DNA of 64,000 nt. Origin: Bacillus_BD oryzisoli_A. GTDB taxonomy: Bacteria; Bacillota; Bacilli; Bacillales; Cytobacillaceae. This document shows positions 1 through 7,802 of this stretch, piece by piece (the stretch's first letter is position 1; each line of letters starts with the position of its first letter). A program made the translations under genes and the position numbers. Location: the NCBI RefSeq assembly GCF_043641075.1, contig NZ_JBHZRC010000003.1, forward strand, positions 186,001 to 250,000. The letters run 5' to 3'. Under the pieces are notes generated by a model, which was not told the DNA's origin, ran no database searches, and was given only the letters and a program-made list of their open reading frames with translations.

Positions 1-289
1 CCCCGGCGATAATGGAAATACTGCTAAAGGTAAGCGTTAATTGAATAAATAACGGCAAAAGAGGATGCTCCTGTTTTCCCTTGTGCAACAGCAATACAAC
101 ACCGTACAACAGGATTGGGATTAGCAGAATAATGGTTAGTATGAAAGAATTTGAATACTGAACATGATTCCTCATTGAAAGTACATGATCAAAGGTCCCT
201 GTACCTCTGTGTAACACGTGAACAATGACGTTTATTAACACTGCAGCAAAAGACAAATACAACATATTCTTATTGTTCTGGGCTGTCAT
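1..289 (-). CDS. Membrane protein, N-terminal part (cut by window edge)
   Basis: This open frame begins at an ATG whose complement is at 287-289 and runs off the left edge after 96 codons. A purine-rich ribosome binding site (AGGGGGAT) lies about 7 bases upstream. The visible protein has a hydrophobic segment near residues 9-22, a polar stretch with HRGTGTFDH, a second hydrophobic segment near residues 48-63, and a third starting near residue 77. It therefore looks like the multi-spanning N-terminus of a sensor or chemoreceptor. No signalling domain is visible inside the window, so I do not assign a function. It is transcribed leftwards and is separated from the next gene by about 370 non-coding bases. 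Confidence 0.6.
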   Translation of the reverse strand, partial: MTAQNNKNMLYLSFAAVLINVIVHVLHRGTGTFDHVLSMRNHVQYSNSFILTIILLIPILLYGVVLLLHKGKQEHPLLPLFIQLTLTFSSISIIAG

Positions 290-308
290 AACCCAATCCC
301 CCTAATGA

Positions 309-346
309 TACAATTTTCTATATATTACTATAATTGTATAGGAAAA
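309..346. promoter_or_regulatory. AT-rich inverted repeat in promoter region
   Basis: An imperfect inverted repeat built on CAATTTTC and GAAAATTG with TATA-rich arms lies 20-57 bases upstream of the leftward gene ending at position 1. The position suits an operator or promoter element. No regulator is identified, and AT-rich palindromes arise easily by chance, so this is tentative. Confidence 0.25.
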
Positions 347-476
347 TTGGCTCATATTTTCATGAATTTGCCAATGGTTTGTGAAGGATTTGTGAAGAAG
401 GACCAGGGCGACGGTTCCTTGGTCTAAAAGCTCTGCTTTGTGTCCACTATAGACTTCTTACGAACCATATTAAAAC

Positions 477-523
477 CGGTTCTGACAGATTCCTCCTTTA
501 TAGGAACGTGTTTGTCAGAACCG
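477..523 (-). terminator. Probable intrinsic terminator after the YhgE-like gene
   Basis: An 11-bp stem (CGGTTCTGACA paired with TGTCAGAACCG) has a loop containing a smaller TTCCT/AGGAA hairpin. Read leftwards it is followed by a short T-rich stretch (TTTTAA). It lies about 130 bases beyond the stop codon of the leftward gene at 657-2702. Confidence 0.45.
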
Positions 524-656
524 TTAATCTACCTGATTTCCATTAAGTATTTATAATAAGGTGTGTAGGGGTGTCACTAGTAAGGAGCCTGCTGTTTTTT
601 AACATGTCTACCCACTATCTATTTTGTAGCAGGAATCTGTCGTGTGCAAAGTTCCC

Positions 657-2702
657 CTACTCCGCCGCCAGCCTGCCGGATGATTTTCGATTCAGGAGCC
701 ATTTTACTGCATACCCGCCGATGGTAAAAAACAGTAGAAATCCCAGCAAAACCATCAAGATAGTCATCATTCTCGATGTGTTGATTCCGCTTGTGATCAT
801 TCTTAAAGCCTCGACAGTGTAGGTCATTGGGAAGTATGGTGAAATCGCTCTGAAAAATTCCGGTGATGTTTCAATTGGAAAGGTTCCACCTGACGATGCA
901 AGCTGCAAGATAAACAAGACAAACACAATTGGTGTTGCAATTAACCCAGCTGCAAATGACATTCCATACATGATGCTGAAAAATACGAGTGAGATAAACA
1001 TATTGCCCAAGTAAAATAATGGCGTGTTAACGGCTTCCATTTCTAATCCATTCACAAGGACTGCTGTTAAAATCACAGCCTGCAGCATAACCAAGATGGC
1101 CCCCATTATAAAAGTACCGATATAACTACCCCAAAATTTTGATTTAACCGCCTTAGACAGCTTGACTAATGAAAGAACAAGATTCATTAACATGGCCCCA
1201 AGCCATAAAGACAATGAGATGAAATAAGGTGCCAGCCCTTCTCCGTATGTATTCACTTGATTGATGGTCTGATCTTCAATCACTAGCGGGTTTTTGATAA
1301 AGTTTGAAATTCCTTCAACTGTAAAAGTTAGGCTGTTATTCATCTCGTTGTAGCCGTCCTCCAAGCCCTCTTTTAAGTCAAGTGCTCCTTGATCCGCAGC
1401 TGCCATTCCATCATCAAGGTCGATGGCCCCGTCATGTAATGTATGTAATCCTGAGGACAATTCCCCTGTTTTTACTACAGCTGTCTGCAGCCCTTCAAGT
1501 AATTCATTGCTGCCTGTTTGCAGTTCTTCGGCACCGCTAATCAGTTTATCCACTCCCGCCGATGCCTGCTCCTGCGTTTGCGTTAGCGTATCCGTTAGAG
1601 TACTCGTTCCATCTGCTACCTGTTTGGCACCTTCGTTTAGTTTTTGTAAATTGACCACTAAATCGCCGGTGCTCGTGGCTGCGTTCCTTAGATTCCCTTC
1701 CAGATTTTGATTCGTAAGATTCGTGGCAAGCTGCTCTAATATTCCACGTGCCTGCGCAATGCTTGCTGGATCATTAGACGTCGCTAAAAGAGTCGAGGCC
1801 TGACTGATTGCACCTGTGATGCCGCCAATGCTGTCAGCCGCAGCCCCTAAGACTTCTGAAAACTTCGCTTCCTCAAGTTTAGAAGTCATTTGAGCAAGTC
1901 CATCCGATACCGATGTGGCACCCGTGGATAATGCAGTAATATCACCGGTGCTTTGGGTTAATCCGCTTTTGAATTGATTCAGTCCACCTAGTAAGGAACC
2001 CACTCCCGTTGACAACTGTGCCTGTCCCCCAGCAGCATTCTCCAGTCCTTCCTTCAGCTGGTCTGAACCGGAAGCTGCAGTATCTAATCCCGATGACAAC
2101 TGCTTGGAACCATTGGCTAGTGCGCTTGTCCCCTCCTGAAGCTTACCGGCACCAGTACTCGCTTCTCCAAGAGAATCTCGTATTGTATAAAGATTGTTGG
2201 CTAAAGCCTTAGTTGTTTCCTTTTGAATATTGGAGGACACCTCTGCCTTAATATTCTCAGCAGCCCGTTCCGACACTTGGGCAAATACATAGTTTTTCCC
2301 TTTGTTTGCTTCATAAATAATCGTCGGTTTTTCAAACTTTCCATAGTTTGACTCTGCAATTTTTTTTGAAAAATTCTCAGGAATCACAATTAGTGCATAG
2401 TATTTAGTGCCTTCTATTCCCTTTTGCGCTTCTTCGTAGCTGACAAAATGCCAGCCAATGCTTTTGTTATCCTTCAGGTTTTCTTGGATATCCTTACCAA
2501 GATGAAATTCATTCCCATTCTTCACCACCGCCTTATCCTTGTTCACAAATGCAACAGGCACCCGGTCAAAATGTCCATAAGGATCCCAAAACGAGCTTAG
2601 ATAAATACCTGAATACAGGAGCGGTACGAACAGAATTGCGATGATGGCAATGATCATCAGTCTTTTTATCGACCTCTGATTCGGCTTTATTTCCTCATCC
2701 AT
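657..2702 (-). CDS. YhgE/Pip-family membrane protein
   Basis: A 681-residue membrane protein of the YhgE/Pip (phage infection protein, EsaA-like) family. A cytoplasmic N-terminus leads into one membrane helix (about residues 14-33), followed by the family motif region FWDPYGHFDRVPVAFVNKD. A long extracytoplasmic stretch follows, with many G-S-L-x-x-G-type heptad repeats typical of the coiled-coil part. The last 200 residues hold five or six membrane helices of the ABC-2 permease type. Members are linked to type VII secretion (EsaA) or to phage adsorption (Pip), but many Bacillus homologues have no known role. The start has a good site (AGAGGTGAG). It stands alone with its own terminator. No ESX genes are in the window, so a secretion role is not supported by context. 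Confidence 0.85.
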   Translation of the reverse strand: MDEEIKPNQRSIKRLMIIAIIAILFVPLLYSGIYLSSFWDPYGHFDRVPVAFVNKDKAVVKNGNEFHLGKDIQENLKDNKSIGWHFVSYEEAQKGIEGTKYYALIVIPENFSKKIAESNYGKFEKPTIIYEANKGKNYVFAQVSERAAENIKAEVSSNIQKETTKALANNLYTIRDSLGEASTGAGKLQEGTSALANGSKQLSSGLDTAASGSDQLKEGLENAAGGQAQLSTGVGSLLGGLNQFKSGLTQSTGDITALSTGATSVSDGLAQMTSKLEEAKFSEVLGAAADSIGGITGAISQASTLLATSNDPASIAQARGILEQLATNLTNQNLEGNLRNAATSTGDLVVNLQKLNEGAKQVADGTSTLTDTLTQTQEQASAGVDKLISGAEELQTGSNELLEGLQTAVVKTGELSSGLHTLHDGAIDLDDGMAAADQGALDLKEGLEDGYNEMNNSLTFTVEGISNFIKNPLVIEDQTINQVNTYGEGLAPYFISLSLWLGAMLMNLVLSLVKLSKAVKSKFWGSYIGTFIMGAILVMLQAVILTAVLVNGLEMEAVNTPLFYLGNMFISLVFFSIMYGMSFAAGLIATPIVFVLFILQLASSGGTFPIETSPEFFRAISPYFPMTYTVEALRMITSGINTSRMMTILMVLLGFLLFFTIGGYAVKWLLNRKSSGRLAAE

Positions 2703-2939
2703 CGATGCTCACCTCTTAACGGAGTTATATATGTATATTCTCCCTGTTAGGAGAGGATTATTCTAGTTTCGAGATAGAGGAGAGCAGGGATGAGAAATCC
2801 CTAAATACCAATTTAGATAAAAAACACAAAGTGTGGTGTGACGCTCACCCCATGCTCTATTGAGAATATTTGTAAGGACATGGAACAACATTTAACATAA
2901 AAACATATATTGAAACTAGGTCGTACACAAAACAAAAAA

Positions 2940-2964
2940 GACCGCGGCTTAAGCTCGTACGGTC
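2940..2964 (-). terminator. Intrinsic terminator of the Sm-like/ArsB operon
   Basis: A hairpin with GACCG/CGGTC arms is flanked by A-runs on the left and right, so it can end transcription in either direction. It lies 175 bases past the leftward stop at 3139. The rest of the 2703-3138 gap shows no convincing gene. Confidence 0.6.
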
Positions 2965-3138
2965 AAAAAACAAGACTAATGGTAATTGAGAAATCCATCT
3001 TCGTATGCACACGCAAGGTGGATTATTCTTTTATGCTTATTTGGTCTACACAAGCGAGACGTCACATCCCTGCCAATTTTTTTGTTAAAGCTTAGCCTAA
3101 ACATGGGTATTACTTTATTTAAGAGTATCATCATGGTA

Positions 3139-3813
3139 CTACGGTAATTGTATCGTTTTAATATGCTCTATATTTAGATACACCATTTCCCTTTCAGCTG
3201 TTATCAGAGCCACTTTGTTATTTCGAACCTTTTGGAGTAAGCCGATTTGATCAGGATTTTCTCCCCCATCGATAATCACTAGTTGATTTTCAAATTTCTT
3301 CAACTGCTCATCAAAGGACCTTGCCAATGGAATAGAAATGGGCTTAAGGGGTAGATTTTCATTGTTTAAAGAATACGGTGTGGCATTTGGGGGATATGGA
3401 ATAAGCCATTTGACGTGTTTCATTGCAATAAACATGGTTTTGTACACAGGGGAGTGAAAGACAAAATAGTCGTTCATAATGCTGGTTAAATAGCCATGAA
3501 TGGATTTATTTCCTGTTACGTACACCTGGACAAACAAACCCTTTGCAATCATCAATACCTTTCGAAAGGATATAAGTTCCGTTTCGATTGGTCTTTCTGA
3601 TGGTGGATGATAAGTAAAGCCTTCATTGTCTTTACTAGTTTCTTTCAATTTTTGAATGTGTACTAAAGGTATATAAAGAAAATGTTGGTCTTTTTCATCA
3701 TACATGACGATAATATCCAATCCACTATCTAATAGAGTTCCTCGAAGAAAAATATCTCTGGACATTTCCACCTCAATATTTTTTCCTATTAAATCTACAA
3801 AATCTACAAGCAT
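3139..3813 (-). CDS. Triple Sm-like (DUF2642-type) repeat protein
   Basis: About 224 residues. Three similar segments can be aligned by eye: residues ~5-55 (LIGKNIEVEM...VHIQKLK), ~85-140 (RKVLMIAKGLFVQVYV...KHVKWLIPY) and ~165-224 (EQLKKFENQLVIIDG...EHIKTIQL). Each has the pattern of a short beta-barrel: an opening hydrophobic-K-G/N-x-hydrophobic turn, a central G-x-L strand, and a closing I/V-x-x-I/V-K strand. This resembles the DUF2642/LSm-like proteins common in Bacillus. The function is unknown. I chose the second ATG (3813) because AAGGAGA is 7-8 bases upstream, whereas the ATG at 3819 is too close to it. The gene follows the ArsB-like transporter by 24 bases and shares its terminator, so the two are very likely cotranscribed. 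Confidence 0.6.
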   Translation of the reverse strand: MLVDFVDLIGKNIEVEMSRDIFLRGTLLDSGLDIIVMYDEKDQHFLYIPLVHIQKLKETSKDNEGFTYHPPSERPIETELISFRKVLMIAKGLFVQVYVTGNKSIHGYLTSIMNDYFVFHSPVYKTMFIAMKHVKWLIPYPPNATPYSLNNENLPLKPISIPLARSFDEQLKKFENQLVIIDGGENPDQIGLLQKVRNNKVALITAEREMVYLNIEHIKTIQLP

Positions 3814-3837
3814 TTTCATTCTCCTTCTTTCAAAATC

Positions 3838-5205
3838 CTACCCTTGAAGAGTGCTGCCAAAAAGCCAATAAACCCAATAATAAAGAATAACTAAGGTGAA
3901 TAATGTTGCTGGCGGTATTACAACTATTGTGACTTTTATATAGTCCAGCCAGCTAAGCATGACTTTCCCTTTTCTGATGATGTGCATCCACATTAGTGTA
4001 GCAAGCGTTCCCATTGGAAGTAATAATGAGCCCATGTCGCTGCCAATTACGTTCGCAAGATAAGCTATTTTCAATTCAAGTAGACTCAAATCCATATTCA
4101 TTAAGGTGAGTGTACCAACCATGAGGGCCGGGTGATTATTAAAGATATTGGAGAGGACAGTTAGAAGGGTACCCATCATGACACTTGCGTGGAGCAGGCT
4201 GCCTGAAACCATTGGCTTCATGAACGTAATCAACCAGTCTGTTAAACCAATGTTATGGAGACCGTAAATGATGGTATACATAGAAAAGGCGAAAATGATA
4301 ATATACCACGGTGTTTTTTTCAGCATATCTGCAGGAGATTGTTTTAAATAGGCCCATCTCCAGCCTAAAAGAACAAGCGAGCCGATAACCGCCATAAGGG
4401 AAACGGGAATGTTGACAAACGAGGCGACAAATAAGCTGCAGCGGACTGCAAATACAAATAGAAGGACGTTTCGCATAAATCGAGATCGAGCTTTTTCCGA
4501 AGCATGCTGAATTCCTTTGTTTATTTTAAGCGGGTGGTCTGTTGAACGTGACAAACCTGAAACATTTGTAGGAACTGTTTTGGGTAAAATTTTTCTAAAG
4601 CGAAGGTACAAGAGCCAAGTCAGCAGCAGCAATCCAGTTGTTGCAGGCACAAACATCATGGCCGTTTGCAGCCATAAATCCATATGGACAATTTTTAGCG
4701 CGATTAAATTGACCATGTTACTTACGCCGATTGGCGCACTTGAAGCCGTTGCAATTAAAGCACCCGACAATAAATACGGGATTTTTTGATGGTTAGGTAA
4801 GCCCATATTGTTTAATAACATGACTAGAATAGGAGTTGTGATTAAAATACTTCCATCGTTGTTGAAGAAAAGTGTCATGAGAAAGCACAAAAGATTGACG
4901 TACCAGAATAAACGAACCCCTGACCCCTTTGCTCTTTCAGCGAGCTTCTCTGCCATCCAGTTAAAGAAACCAAAGCTTTCTAACACGATCGCCATGACAA
5001 TGGTGGCCATAATCGTAATGGCTGCACCACTTATGGTGTTTGAAATGATCCCTAGGTCTGATAATGAAACACTTCCAATAAGCACAACAATGATTGCACC
5101 TATTGAGGCTGGTATCGCTTCATTCATGCCTTTAGGTCTCCAAAGAATAAAAACCAAAGTAGCCAAAAAAGTGAATATGGTTAGCCAAACGGTTAAATGC
5201 TGCAT
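3838..5205 (-). CDS. ArsB/NhaD-superfamily ion transporter
   Basis: A 455-residue polytopic membrane protein with roughly 11-12 helices. It matches the ArsB/NhaD ion transporter superfamily and is close in look to Bacillus YwrK/ArsB. Visible family features are the N-terminal GIISNTISGAAITIMATIVM segment, the FFNNDGSILITTPI helix hairpin and the late NNHPALMVGTL segment, which form the two opposed discontinuous helices of this fold. ArsB proteins export arsenite or antimonite. Relatives move sodium, sulfate or carboxylates. There is no arsR, arsC or other metal-resistance gene nearby, so the substrate is open. The start has an AAGGGG site. It is the first gene of a two-gene leftward operon with the Sm-like protein. 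Confidence 0.75.
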   Translation of the reverse strand: MQHLTVWLTIFTFLATLVFILWRPKGMNEAIPASIGAIIVVLIGSVSLSDLGIISNTISGAAITIMATIVMAIVLESFGFFNWMAEKLAERAKGSGVRLFWYVNLLCFLMTLFFNNDGSILITTPILVMLLNNMGLPNHQKIPYLLSGALIATASSAPIGVSNMVNLIALKIVHMDLWLQTAMMFVPATTGLLLLTWLLYLRFRKILPKTVPTNVSGLSRSTDHPLKINKGIQHASEKARSRFMRNVLLFVFAVRCSLFVASFVNIPVSLMAVIGSLVLLGWRWAYLKQSPADMLKKTPWYIIIFAFSMYTIIYGLHNIGLTDWLITFMKPMVSGSLLHASVMMGTLLTVLSNIFNNHPALMVGTLTLMNMDLSLLELKIAYLANVIGSDMGSLLLPMGTLATLMWMHIIRKGKVMLSWLDYIKVTIVVIPPATLFTLVILYYWVYWLFGSTLQG

Positions 5206-5528
5206 TTTATCCCCTTTCCATCATTAAGTAATTCAGGTTGTTCCTAATATGGCTTTACCTCCATCCGTCCAGCTGTGCTGATGTCCCTCCCTGCCATTTG
5301 TCCCTCTAGTGATGTTGTACTATTACTATATGTACCATGTATTGGACATGCTCTGGTTTTGTACCCTTTTTCACAAAATCAAACTAGAGTCTACTTTTCT
5401 TTCTTAGTAGAAATATTCATTTGGTTAAGCTGAAATAGAAAAATAATTATTTAATAATTTAAATATTGATAGATTCATCCAATTCAAAATTACATTTTCA
5501 CATAAACTATTACAAATACTAAAAGGAG

Positions 5529-5645
5529 GTGATAAATATAAAAAAACAACAAAAAGAGCCTAAGGATTATAATTCGGCTGTAAATGTTGTGTTTTTTATA
5601 CTATCTGTGATTGTCATTGGCTTTTCTCTATTTTTTGGAAAATAG
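5529..5645 (+). CDS. Putative small membrane protein with non-ATG start
   Basis: A short frame after a strong AAAAGGAGGTG site. It has no ATG. The possible starts are GTG at 5529, which overlaps the site, or an ATA at 5538 at normal spacing. The product is 35-38 residues: a lysine/glutamine-rich head (KKQQKEPKDYNSAV) and one hydrophobic helix (VVFFILSVIVIGFSLFF) ending in GK. A long perfect-looking stem-loop follows directly at 5655-5710. The strong site, the single-helix pattern and the following stem-loop support a real gene. The odd start argues against it. Confidence 0.35.
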   Translation: MINIKKQQKEPKDYNSAVNVVFFILSVIVIGFSLFFGK

Positions 5646-5654
5646 GTTCTAGCG

Positions 5655-5710
5655 TACTATTTCTTTAACGTAGATTTTCAAGCTAAGAAAGCTACTTTAA
5701 AGAAATAGTA
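5655..5710. terminator. Long stem-loop after small ORF
   Basis: Arms of 19 bases (5655-5673 and 5692-5710) match with one mismatch around an 18-base loop. It follows the small frame at 5529-5645 by nine bases and probably ends its transcript, though no T-run follows, so a processing or stability role is also possible. Confidence 0.4.
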
Positions 5711-5827
5711 TGAAGGATTAAAAGGAGTGAAAAAAGAAGAATGCGGGTACGGTGTCCCTGCAGAAGATCGGAGTGCTGTTAATCATAATCATATCCCTTT
5801 CATTAAAATGGAATAAACACAAAAAAC

Positions 5828-5852
5828 AGAGCCTTGCATAATGCATGACTCT
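5828..5852 (-). terminator. Terminator after chorismate mutase
   Basis: A hairpin with AGAG...CTCT ends and an inner TGCAT/ATGCA stem has T-runs on both sides. It sits 20 bases beyond the leftward stop at 5873. Confidence 0.5.
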
Positions 5853-5872
5853 ATTTTTTGCTGCAAAATCGA

Positions 5873-6187
5873 TCAAGAACTTTGGGACGAGGTGTCTGTC
5901 TCTTTGAGGCTGCCTTGTATTTCTTGGTGCCTTGATATGGCAGCATCCATTATGCATCTGAAAATGATTAAAGCATATTCTGGATTCAGATTATGCTCTT
6001 CAGAAAGTTTGATTAGTTTATCAAACTTTTCAGACTCTCGCACGGAGTCTTGAGCCATAAGGTTATTAGCAGCCTTATAAATACCTACTTTTTCCGTTAA
6101 TTCAAACCGTTTAGACAGTAGATTGATTAATTCACTATCAATTTGGTCAATACTAGTTCTTAAATTTTCTAGATTACTATTATTCAT
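5873..6187 (-). CDS. Stand-alone AroQ-class chorismate mutase
   Basis: A 104-residue helical protein matching the AroQ (type II) chorismate mutase domain, which rearranges chorismate to prephenate. The expected active-site residues are present: Arg in NLRTSID, Arg in SKRFEL, Lys in GIYKAAN, the RE pair in SVRESEKF, and a late Gln (RHQEIQ). The domain ends near residue 94. The last ten residues (ETDTSSQSS) look foreign, and the DNA encoding them carries a GACGAGGTGTC repeat motif also found at the end of the GtrA gene. In Bacillus the domain is usually fused to DAHP synthase, and a separate AroH of another fold exists, so a free AroQ may be extra or specialised. It has its own GGAGG site, and a terminator separates it from the upstream hydrolase. 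Confidence 0.75.
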   Translation of the reverse strand: MNNSNLENLRTSIDQIDSELINLLSKRFELTEKVGIYKAANNLMAQDSVRESEKFDKLIKLSEEHNLNPEYALIIFRCIMDAAISRHQEIQGSLKETDTSSQSS

Positions 6188-6232
6188 AAAATTCCTCCAA
6201 CTTTGTTTTAATCATTATAACTCCTTTAGAGC

Positions 6233-6281
6233 AGATATAGATAAAAACACCTCCAAATTGGAGGTGTTTTTATCTATATCT
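6233..6281. terminator. Perfect 22-bp inverted repeat, bidirectional terminator
   Basis: Two perfect 22-base arms (6233-6254 and 6260-6281) surround a five-base loop, with GTTTTTAT on both strands after the GC-rich core CACCTCC/GGAGGTG. It lies between the M20 hydrolase stop at 6325 and the chorismate mutase start at 6187, and ends the hydrolase transcript. Confidence 0.8.
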
Positions 6282-6287
6282 TCAGGT

Positions 6288-6316
6288 CCAGGGCCATGGG
6301 GGCAGGTTCCTTGGCT
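6288..6316. repeat. Dispersed CCGTCCCCGTGG-type repeat (family A copy)
   Basis: A degenerate copy of the GAACCGTCCCCGTGG/CCACGGGGACGGTTC element, with palindromic CCAGGG...CCTTGG ends. It lies between the M20 hydrolase stop codon and the following terminator. Confidence 0.5.
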
Positions 6317-6324
6317 CTCCCTGT

Positions 6325-7746
6325 TTAGCCTTTCCGAGGAGGCTCTTGACCTTCAGGTATGAGTGAAAAGTATGCTTCGCCTTCAAGTCGTTTTTGGTGC
6401 TCTTTCTTAGCTTGATCGAGAATCTCCGGGTTCTCCATGACCTCTATGGCTGTGCATGCGATGACTTTTCCAGCCTGCAGCATGCCTTTGTGGCCAATGG
6501 GCATTGCACCCTGCGAAACGACCTGCCAAGTGTGAAAAGGTGTTCCGAGCGCCCAGCAGGCTGTCATACATTGCATGGTTGGAACGATCCAGCTCACATC
6601 TCCCACATCTGTGGAGCCTGACAGCATGATTTCTTTTTTACTAAACGGCGGAATGACATCAGCTATGTGCTTTTCTCTTAATGTTTCCGCCGTATTTTTA
6701 TCAAATCCTAATAGGGCAGCTTCACGATCTTCGGGAGATAGCGACTCTCTTATTTCCTTCGCGTACTTTTGATCGAACTCGTCATAGGTAGGTACTCCAA
6801 TGACTGTTAAGTTTTTGTGCATGGTCTCTGCAAGTGTGGTATTGGGAATCAAATCCGAAGCAGCTCCCTCGAAACTTACCTCCACCTTTGTTCCTGTCAT
6901 CATGGCCGCACCTTTTGCAATGTCATGCACTCTGTTATACAGCTCGATGACTTGCTTCTTTTTCGGCGCACGAATTAAATAGGCGACCACTGCGTGTGCT
7001 TGTACAACATTCGGGGAATTTCCGCCTGTATCCGTAATGGCATAATGGACCCTTGCCTCTGGAATCATGTGTTCCCTTAGGTAGTTGACTCCAATATTCA
7101 TCAGCTCGACCGCATCAAGTGCACTGCGGCCTAAGTGAGGTGCAGCGGCGGCATGTGCACTTTTTCCGTTAAAAATAAATCGTACGGCGTAGTTAGCCAA
7201 CGTACTGTAGTTCATAATAACCGGCTTCGTTTCCGGGTGCCAGGAAAGGGAGAAATCTACATCATCAAACAAGCCAGCTCGAGCCATATACGCTTTTCCC
7301 GAACCGTTTTCCTCAGCCGGACATCCATAATAACGAACCGTTCCTTTCAATCCAGTTTGTTCCATATATTCTTTTACCGCTACTGCTGCGGCAAAAGCTC
7401 CTGTTCCCAATAGATTATGTCCGCATCCATGGCCATGACCGCCAGTTGAAATAGGATCATTTTCAGTAAGTCCTTTTTTCTGACTTAAACCAGGTAAAGC
7501 GTCGAATTCACCTAAAATTGCCACTACCGGTTTTCCGCTGCCAAAGCTGGCCATAAAGCCAGTTTGAAGTCCGGCAATATTTCTTTCTACCTGAAATCCT
7601 TCCCCCTCCAATGCACGATACAAATATTCTGAGGACTGATACTCCTCAAAGTGAATTTCTGGTGTTTCCCATATTTTATCGCTTAGTTGGATAAATGTTT
7701 CTCTGCGTTTCTCTATATAGTCTGAAATAAAAGTTTGTATGTTCAA
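6325..7746 (-). CDS. M20-family amidohydrolase, AbgB-like
   Basis: A 473-residue zinc peptidase-type hydrolase of the M20D/AbgB branch (p-aminobenzoyl-glutamate hydrolase subunit B and related amidohydrolases). Metal-site motifs are visible: GEFDALPG near residue 80, GHGHGCGHNLLG near 105-115, PAEENGSGK near 140-150, SWHPE near 170, and a late GSTDVGDVSW/PFHTW pair. The dimerisation (lid) domain lies between. It starts at a TTG with AAGGAGGG about nine bases upstream. It follows the MFS transporter by 56 bases, so the pair probably imports and then cleaves an amidated or N-acylated compound. The exact substrate cannot be read from the sequence. AbgB normally works with AbgA, and no abgA is present. 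Confidence 0.75.
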   Translation of the reverse strand: MNIQTFISDYIEKRRETFIQLSDKIWETPEIHFEEYQSSEYLYRALEGEGFQVERNIAGLQTGFMASFGSGKPVVAILGEFDALPGLSQKKGLTENDPISTGGHGHGCGHNLLGTGAFAAAVAVKEYMEQTGLKGTVRYYGCPAEENGSGKAYMARAGLFDDVDFSLSWHPETKPVIMNYSTLANYAVRFIFNGKSAHAAAAPHLGRSALDAVELMNIGVNYLREHMIPEARVHYAITDTGGNSPNVVQAHAVVAYLIRAPKKKQVIELYNRVHDIAKGAAMMTGTKVEVSFEGAASDLIPNTTLAETMHKNLTVIGVPTYDEFDQKYAKEIRESLSPEDREAALLGFDKNTAETLREKHIADVIPPFSKKEIMLSGSTDVGDVSWIVPTMQCMTACWALGTPFHTWQVVSQGAMPIGHKGMLQAGKVIACTAIEVMENPEILDQAKKEHQKRLEGEAYFSLIPEGQEPPRKG

Positions 7747-7802
7747 ACCGAAACCCCCTCCTTACTTTTAAAGCTGTACATAGCATCACTCTAATCATTA
7801 GC

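Noticed and set aside
2910..3095. 61-codon rightward frame
   Set aside because: It contains the terminator hairpin at 2940-2964 and has no ribosome binding site.
5718..5957. 79-codon leftward frame overlapping the chorismate mutase
   Set aside because: It lies in another frame of that gene and of its terminator, and carries no motif.
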